DNA of 64,000 nt from an uncultured Phocaeicola sp. (lineage in GTDB: Bacteria; Bacteroidota; Bacteroidia; Bacteroidales; Bacteroidaceae): positions 1 through 64,000 of the forward strand of contig CAPAOL010000006.1 of assembly GCA_948579315.1 (NCBI GenBank), written 5' to 3'. Each line of letters begins with the position of its first letter. The first letter of the stretch is position 1. Of the stretch, positions 60,101 to 64,000 are shown one piece after another. Under the pieces are notes generated by a model, which was not told where the DNA came from, did no database searches, and saw only the letters and a list, made by a program, of their open reading frames with translations. The position numbers and the translations under genes were made by a program.

Positions 60101-60303
60101 GAATCTTTATCACTTGTCTGGATACCATAAAGCTGGCTGAGAATGCGTTCTTTCATCTCTGCCGTGGCTTTGTTTGTAAAGGTTACAGCCAAAATCTGCC
60201 GATAGGCGCGTGGATTGAGAATAAGTAGCTTAATATATTCTACAGCCAGGGTAAATGTTTTCCCCGATCCTGCAGAGGCTTTATAAACAAGGAGTTCGCT
60301 CAT
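57133..60303 (-). CDS. AddA-like UvrD-type helicase-nuclease
   Basis: 1056 aa, SF1A helicase. Motif I ASAGSGKTFTLAVEYIKLL is at residues 9-27, Ia is AVTFTNKATAEMKERI, motif II is DEFQDTSRMQW at about 392, motif III is GDVKQSIYRWRNGD, and motif V/VI follows in FSIHKSKGLEFHTV and LLYVAFTRAGKNL. The C-terminal end (RRPDRVMMKDGQVVVVDFKFG) is a PD-(D/E)XK-like nuclease motif. With the AddB-like subunit it forms the recombination end-processing enzyme equivalent to AddAB/RecBCD, which also degrades phage DNA. The gene order addA-addB on one transcript is as expected. The helicase motifs look intact. Confidence 0.92.
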   Translation of the reverse strand: MSELLVYKASAGSGKTFTLAVEYIKLLILNPRAYRQILAVTFTNKATAEMKERILSQLYGIQTSDKDSEAYLNRIKEETGKTEQEIREAAGIALSYMLHDYSRFRVETIDSFFQSVMRNLARELELSPNLNIELNNTEVLSDAVDSMIEKLGPASPVLAWLLDYINERIADDKRWNVSDEVKSFGRNIFDEGYIEKGEKLRERLRNPDTIKEYRKHLKALETEVLEQMKGFYDQFEGELDGHALTADDLKGGSRGIGSYFRKLNNGVLGNDIRNATVEKCLEDAKNWAARTSPRYADIINLANSSLMQVLEDAEKLRPRNNMLLNSCRLSLQHLNKVQLLANIDEEVRQLNHDNNQFLLSDTNALLHQLVKDGDSSFVFEKIGTNIRNVMIDEFQDTSRMQWGNFKLLLLEGLSQGANSLIVGDVKQSIYRWRNGDWGILNGLNDHIEHFPIRVKTLATNRRSETTVIRFNNHIFTAAADYLNGVYRQQLGKDCEDLQKAYADVVQESPRSTEKGYVKVSFLEPDEEHDYTEQTLISLGAEVEHLLANGVRLNDIAILVRKNKSIPRIADYFDKELHYKIVSDEAFRLNASLAICMMMDALRYLSDENNKIARAQLAVAYQNEVLQKGLDWNTLLLLPVENYLPSAFLERIKELRLMPLYELLEELFSIFEMKNIKAQDAYLFAFFDAVTDYLQNNSSELDAFIRYWDETLCSKTIPSGEVEGIRIFSIHKSKGLEFHTVLLPFCDWKLENETNNQLVWCAPQAAPFNALDILPINYSTQMAESIYGNDYLHERLQLWVDNLNLLYVAFTRAGKNLIIWSKKAQKGTMSELLANALPVVALKEGIDWEEDCYEQGRLCPSEEDKAKTSTNKLTQKPEKLPVQMESMRHDIEFRQSNRSADFIQGIEEEESDDRFINRGRLLHTLFSVIETAEDIEPAIDRLIFEGVIRNEEKEEMAREVAQKAFSSPEIQDWYSGEWTLFNECAIIYKEKGVLQTRRPDRVMMKDGQVVVVDFKFGKENPKYNKQVKGYMQLLTKMGYKNITGYLWYVDEERIEKV

Positions 60304-60654
60304 TATCTAATAATAGAATGAATTAATAAAACTTTTTCTTCGTCTGCTTTTAGAGCATTGATGACAGATTTATTATTATTAATATACAGAAATATTAGAG
60401 ATTGTAACATTCTCTTTTAATTCTACAGGACAAAAATAATGAAAGAAGTAGAGACAAAGAAATAAAAACAGGAAAAAAACTTTTTGAGTTAAGTGTATTA
60501 GTGTTGCCAACTGTATTGCTACAAAAGCCTTATTTTTTTAAATTCTTAATAAGCATTAAAAGAGTAGGGGGAGACGTTAGTAGTTTCTCCCTTTCAGTTG
60601 TATTATATATAGATGGGTTAGAAAAATGATTTTTTTATCTATATACTATGATTT
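60304..60654. other. AT-rich gap between addA and the MFS gene
   Basis: 351 bp, very AT-rich, separating two divergent genes. The only structure I see is a short hairpin at 60566-60592 (AGGGGGAGAC with GTTTCTCCCTT) about 65 bp before the MFS ATG, which would lie in its leader if transcription starts upstream. No gene is supported. Confidence 0.5.
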
Positions 60655-61980
60655 ATGCAACAGAATAAAATTGCTTCTCAACGAAACTCTATCAGCCCGG
60701 CTTGCTGGGTTCCTACCGCTTATTTTGCAATGGGGCTTCCCTTTATTGCTATTAATCTGGTTTCCGTATTCATGTTTAAGGATTTGGGAATTTCCGATAC
60801 ACAAATCACCTTGTGGACTTCCCTTATTATGGCACCTTGGACATTTAAATTCTTATGGAGTCCTTTTCTTGAAATGTATCGAACAAAGAAATTCTTTGTA
60901 TTGGTCACAGAATTGCTGAGTGGAGTCTTGTTTGGTATAGTAGCCTTTTCTTTATTCTTCGATTACTTTTTTGCCATAAGTATTTCTACAATGGCTATAA
61001 TAGCTTTTAGTGGAGCAACACACGATATAGCCTGTGACGGTGTGTATATGGCCGAATTAAACAAAGAAGATCAAGCGAAATATATTGGAGTACAAGGTGC
61101 TTTTTATAATGTAGCCAAATTAGTTGCCAATGGTGGATTGGTTGCTATGGCAGGCGCATTGGCCGAACATTTTGGAGCCATAGAAGGCGCTTCTATAGAA
61201 GCTAATAAAGGAGCGTATTCATCTGCATGGATGATCATTTTCGGCGTAATTGCAGCGATAATGATGCTGATCGGTATTTATCATATAAAAATGTTACCTT
61301 CTACACAGGTCCCGTCAACGACGAAGAAAACGGCATCAGAAGTTGGGTACGAACTGGTAGCAGTAATTGCTAACTTCTTTACTAAAAAGCATATTCTCTA
61401 CTATATCTGTTTTATTATTTTATATCGTTTAGCAGAAGGCTTTATCATGAAAATAGCTCCGCTGTTTTTACGTGCTTCAAGGGATGTAGGCGGCTTGGGA
61501 CTGTCGTTAACAGAGATCGGCACGTTAAATGGTATCTTTGGTTCTGCAGCTTTTGTACTTGGCTCTTTGTTGGCAGGTATTTATGTCTCCAAGTTCGGAT
61601 TGAAGAAGACACTTTTTACTCTTTGTTGTATATTTAATCTTCCGTTTGTCGCATATACTTTCCTGGCAGTTGTACAGCCTACTGACGTGTATCTGATAGG
61701 AACATGTATAACGATGGAATATTTCGGATATGGTTTTGGTTTTGTCGGACTGACATTGTTTATGATGCAACAGATTGCTCCGGGAAAACATCAGATGTCG
61801 CATTATGCATTTGCATCAGGAATTATGAACTTAGGAGTAATGTTTCCAGGAATGGCGAGTGGCTATCTTAGTGACTTGCTGGGCTATCGGAACTTCTTTA
61901 TTTATGTCTTGATTGCGACTATTCCAGCTTTTCTGATTACTTACTTCATACCTTTTACGTATGATGACTCAAAAAAATAA
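60655..61980 (+). CDS. MFS sugar transporter (AmpG-like)
   Basis: 441 aa with 12 predicted membrane helices. AYFAMGLPFIAINLVSVFMF and TDTQITLWTSL-type loops, ATHDIACDGVYMAELNKEDQ at about 121-140, and the central cytoplasmic loop (PSTTKKTASEVGYE) fit the AmpG/SLC33-like MFS branch. Because GH130 and GH92 genes follow (21 bp to the GH130 ATG), the likely substrate is a mannose-containing disaccharide such as Man-beta-1,4-GlcNAc taken across the inner membrane. In B. thetaiotaomicron a similar MFS-GH130-GH92 arrangement occurs next to the characterised BT1033. Confidence 0.85.
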   Translation: MQQNKIASQRNSISPACWVPTAYFAMGLPFIAINLVSVFMFKDLGISDTQITLWTSLIMAPWTFKFLWSPFLEMYRTKKFFVLVTELLSGVLFGIVAFSLFFDYFFAISISTMAIIAFSGATHDIACDGVYMAELNKEDQAKYIGVQGAFYNVAKLVANGGLVAMAGALAEHFGAIEGASIEANKGAYSSAWMIIFGVIAAIMMLIGIYHIKMLPSTQVPSTTKKTASEVGYELVAVIANFFTKKHILYYICFIILYRLAEGFIMKIAPLFLRASRDVGGLGLSLTEIGTLNGIFGSAAFVLGSLLAGIYVSKFGLKKTLFTLCCIFNLPFVAYTFLAVVQPTDVYLIGTCITMEYFGYGFGFVGLTLFMMQQIAPGKHQMSHYAFASGIMNLGVMFPGMASGYLSDLLGYRNFFIYVLIATIPAFLITYFIPFTYDDSKK

Positions 61981-62001
61981 ATAATATAAAAAACATTGAT
62001 T

Positions 62002-62970
62002 ATGAATAAGATTCAAATTCCTTGGGAAGATCGTCCTGTCGGATGTACGGACGTAATGTGGCGTTACTCACAAAATCCAGTTATCGGACGTTATCATATT
62101 CCTTCATCTAATAGTATTTTCAATAGTGCTGTTGTTCCTTTTGAGGATGGTTTTGCCGGTGTATTCCGTTGTGATAACAAAGCTGTACAGATGAATATCT
62201 TTGCAGGTTTTAGTAAGGACGGAATTCATTGGGATATCAATCATGACCCCATTCAGTTTAAAGCAGGCAACACGGAAATGATCGAGTCGGAATATAAATA
62301 CGACCCTCGTGTTACATGGATTGAAGACCGCTATTGGGTGACTTGGTGTAATGGTTATCATGGTCCTACGATTGGTATTGCTTATACTTTCGACTTTAAG
62401 GAGTTCTTCCAATGCGAGAATGCTTTCTTGCCTTTCAATCGTAATGGGGTACTTTTTCCACAAAAAATAGATGGCAAATATGCGATGTTGAGTCGTCCCA
62501 GTGATAATGGACATACTCCGTTTGGTGATATATACATCAGTTATAGCCCGGATATGAAATATTGGGGTGAACACCGTTGTGTGATGAAAGTGACTCCATT
62601 CCCGGAAAGCGCCTGGCAGTGTACGAAGATTGGTGCTGGTTCAGTACCTTTCCTTACAGATGAAGGATGGTTGCTTTTCTATCACGGTGTAATCACTACT
62701 TGTAATGGTTTCCGTTATGCTATGGGATCTGCGATATTGGATAAAGATCATCCGGAAAAAGTCCTCTACCGTACACGTGAATATCTGCTTGGTCCGGCTG
62801 CTCCTTACGAACTTCAGGGTGACGTTCCTAATGTCGTATTTCCCTGTGCTGCTTTGCAAGATGGTGAACGTGTTGCTGTTTATTATGGCGCTGCAGATAC
62901 GGTTGTAGGTATGGCCTTCGGGTATATAAAAGAGATTATCGATTTCACGAAACGAACGAGTATCATTTAA
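62002..62970 (+). CDS. GH130 mannoside phosphorylase
   Basis: 322 aa from ATG 62002. Five-bladed propeller features of GH130: SSNSIFNSAVVPFEDGFAGV, the catalytic Asp in YKYDPRVTWIEDRYWVTW (about 102), WQCTKIGAGSVPF and the C-terminal VYYGAADTVVGMAFG. The short length and basic/His phosphate-binding residues fit phosphorylases of the beta-1,4-mannosyl-N-acetylglucosamine type rather than the longer beta-1,2-mannosidases. The reaction would be Man-beta-1,4-GlcNAc plus phosphate to mannose-1-phosphate and GlcNAc, in the cytoplasm. It lies between an MFS permease and a GH92 mannosidase, which supports N-glycan core metabolism. Confidence 0.85.
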   Translation: MNKIQIPWEDRPVGCTDVMWRYSQNPVIGRYHIPSSNSIFNSAVVPFEDGFAGVFRCDNKAVQMNIFAGFSKDGIHWDINHDPIQFKAGNTEMIESEYKYDPRVTWIEDRYWVTWCNGYHGPTIGIAYTFDFKEFFQCENAFLPFNRNGVLFPQKIDGKYAMLSRPSDNGHTPFGDIYISYSPDMKYWGEHRCVMKVTPFPESAWQCTKIGAGSVPFLTDEGWLLFYHGVITTCNGFRYAMGSAILDKDHPEKVLYRTREYLLGPAAPYELQGDVPNVVFPCAALQDGERVAVYYGAADTVVGMAFGYIKEIIDFTKRTSII

Positions 62971-62977
62971 TAAAGAT

Positions 62978-64000
62978 ATGAAACGTATTATATTAACTTA
63001 CACACTTGCTTTTTCCCTTCTTGCCGTTTATGCGGGGGAAGGGGGAAGCCCTCCCCTAAAAAATACGGATAAAAGTCTTTTGATAGATTATGTGGATCCT
63101 TTTATCGGAACTACAAATTTCGGAACGACCAATCCGGGAGCGATTTGCCCCAATGGTATGATGTCTGTGGTTCCTTTCAATGTGATGGGATCTTCCGAAA
63201 ACACATACGATAAAGATGCCCGATGGTGGTCTACGCCTTATGAATATACAAATTGTTTCTTTACCGGATATGCTCATGTGAATTTGAGTGGAGTCGGTTG
63301 TCCGGAGTTAGGTTCTTTATTGTTGATGCCTACTACCGGAGAACTGAATGTGGATTATAAACAATATGGTAGCAAGTATAAGGATGAACAGGCCTCACCG
63401 GGCTATTATTCTAATTATCTGACTAAATATAATGTAAAAACAGAAGTTTCGGCTACTCTGCGTAGCGGTATTGCCCGGTTTACTTTCCCGAAAGGGAAAA
63501 GCCATATCCTGCTGAATCTGGGGGAAGGATTAACGAATGAGAGTGGCGCCATGCTTCGTCGTGTAAGCGATTGTGAAGTGGAAGGGGTCAAACTACTTGG
63601 TACATTTTGTTATAATCCTCAAGCTGTATTCCCTATTTATTTTGTAATGCGGGTTAAAAAGACACCTGCTGCAACCGGATATTGGAAGAAGCAACGTCCG
63701 ATGACGGGTGTGGAAGCCGAATGGGATCCTGATCAAGGGAAGTATAAATTGTATACCCGTTACGGAAAAGAAATAGCAGGAGATGATATTGGTACCTATT
63801 TCTCCTTCGATACAGAAGAAGGAGAACAGGTAGAAGTGCAAATGGGAGTTTCTTTTGTGAGCATAGAAAATGCCCGACTGAATTTAGACTGTGAACAATC
63901 GGGAAAGGATTTCGAGCAAATCCATGCTGACGCACGCTCCAAATGGAATGACGATTTGTCACGTATAACTGTAGAAGGCGGAACAGATGCCCAAAAGACT
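62978..64000 (+). CDS. GH92 alpha-mannosidase, 5' part (runs off the window)
   Basis: An open frame of 341 codons from ATG 62978 to the window end without a stop; the family is about 740-780 aa long, so more than half is missing. It has a signal-like N-terminus (MKRIILTYTLAFSLLAVYAG), then the GH92 N-domain hallmark YVDPFIGTTNFGTTNPGAIC, followed by FTGYAHVNLSGVGCPELGSL and RSGIARFTFPKGKSHILLNL. GH92 enzymes are calcium-dependent exo-alpha-mannosidases that trim N-glycans. The start lies 7 bp after the GH130 stop, so it is in the same operon. The subtype (alpha-1,2, -1,3 or others) cannot be read from this part. Confidence 0.92.
   Translation, partial: MKRIILTYTLAFSLLAVYAGEGGSPPLKNTDKSLLIDYVDPFIGTTNFGTTNPGAICPNGMMSVVPFNVMGSSENTYDKDARWWSTPYEYTNCFFTGYAHVNLSGVGCPELGSLLLMPTTGELNVDYKQYGSKYKDEQASPGYYSNYLTKYNVKTEVSATLRSGIARFTFPKGKSHILLNLGEGLTNESGAMLRRVSDCEVEGVKLLGTFCYNPQAVFPIYFVMRVKKTPAATGYWKKQRPMTGVEAEWDPDQGKYKLYTRYGKEIAGDDIGTYFSFDTEEGEQVEVQMGVSFVSIENARLNLDCEQSGKDFEQIHADARSKWNDDLSRITVEGGTDAQKT

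Overview
The window is a chromosomal stretch of a Bacteroides species, most likely in the B. thetaiotaomicron/ovatus/xylanisolvens group. I infer this from Bacteroidales-type gene content (Na+-NQR operon, GH92/GH130 glycan genes, PorV/PorQ-type outer-membrane protein, DUF4248, DUF4923), from the near absence of Shine-Dalgarno sequences, and from many Bacteroides-type -7 promoter boxes (TAnnTTTG) upstream of genes and both tRNAs. Species cannot be fixed by eye.

Layout. 1-408: tRNA-Lys and a fragment of repeated, mobile-element-like sequence. 409-2100: ettA. 2226-8005: an accessory, prophage-like replication/lysis module. It comprises an HTH protein with a Lys-rich tail, a DUF4373 protein, a zinc-ribbon/Toprim/RecA primase-helicase, a DUF4248 protein, an HU-like protein, a micro-ORF and a T7-lysozyme-like amidase, all with unusual repeats between them. 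8023-10834: an Omp85-type barrel and a secreted bleomycin-hydrolase-like peptidase. 10846-11573: a non-coding element with ~165-bp inverted arms around six copies of a 52-bp hairpin-forming unit. 11701-17851: nqrABCDEF.

18109-27050: DEAD-box helicase (DEFD variant), serC-serA-DUF1015, YigZ, a C39-like peptidase, an HpaII-type restriction endonuclease with no methyltransferase beside it, and a nitroreductase. 27240-32495 (minus): gcvP, a metallo-beta-lactamase-fold hydrolase, rsmG and a DUF3298-type lipoprotein. 32804-36863: a tiny secreted peptide, a copper-type P-ATPase, an AraC regulator and lipB. 36820-48424: an OPT transporter / esterase-DUF1460 fusion / PorV-like operon, then DUF1573, engB-DUF4923, a sodium:solute symporter, recR, a membrane protein, a GNAT enzyme, YqgE/AlgH and an aminotransferase.

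48578-54087 is the second accessory region. It begins at tRNA-Asp and holds four small AT-rich genes, a large imperfect hairpin, a decayed mobilisation-type gene, and a tightly packed three-gene cassette. That cassette encodes a GNAT-like protein, a DUF3440/IbrA-like PAPS-reductase-family ATP pyrophosphatase and an IbrB-like ParB-fold protein, and is my best candidate for a poorly described system. 54222-60303 (minus): an AddAB-type helicase-nuclease pair. 60655-64000: an MFS transporter, a GH130 phosphorylase and the 5' part of a GH92 alpha-mannosidase, a layout that fits N-glycan core mannoside use.

Intergenic sequence is unusually rich in repeats: palindromes of the CACAGATTACACGG type, a MITE-like element present in full and deleted copies, and several short tandem arrays. 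Several genes have a -7 box only a few bases before the ATG, which suggests leaderless or near-leaderless mRNAs.
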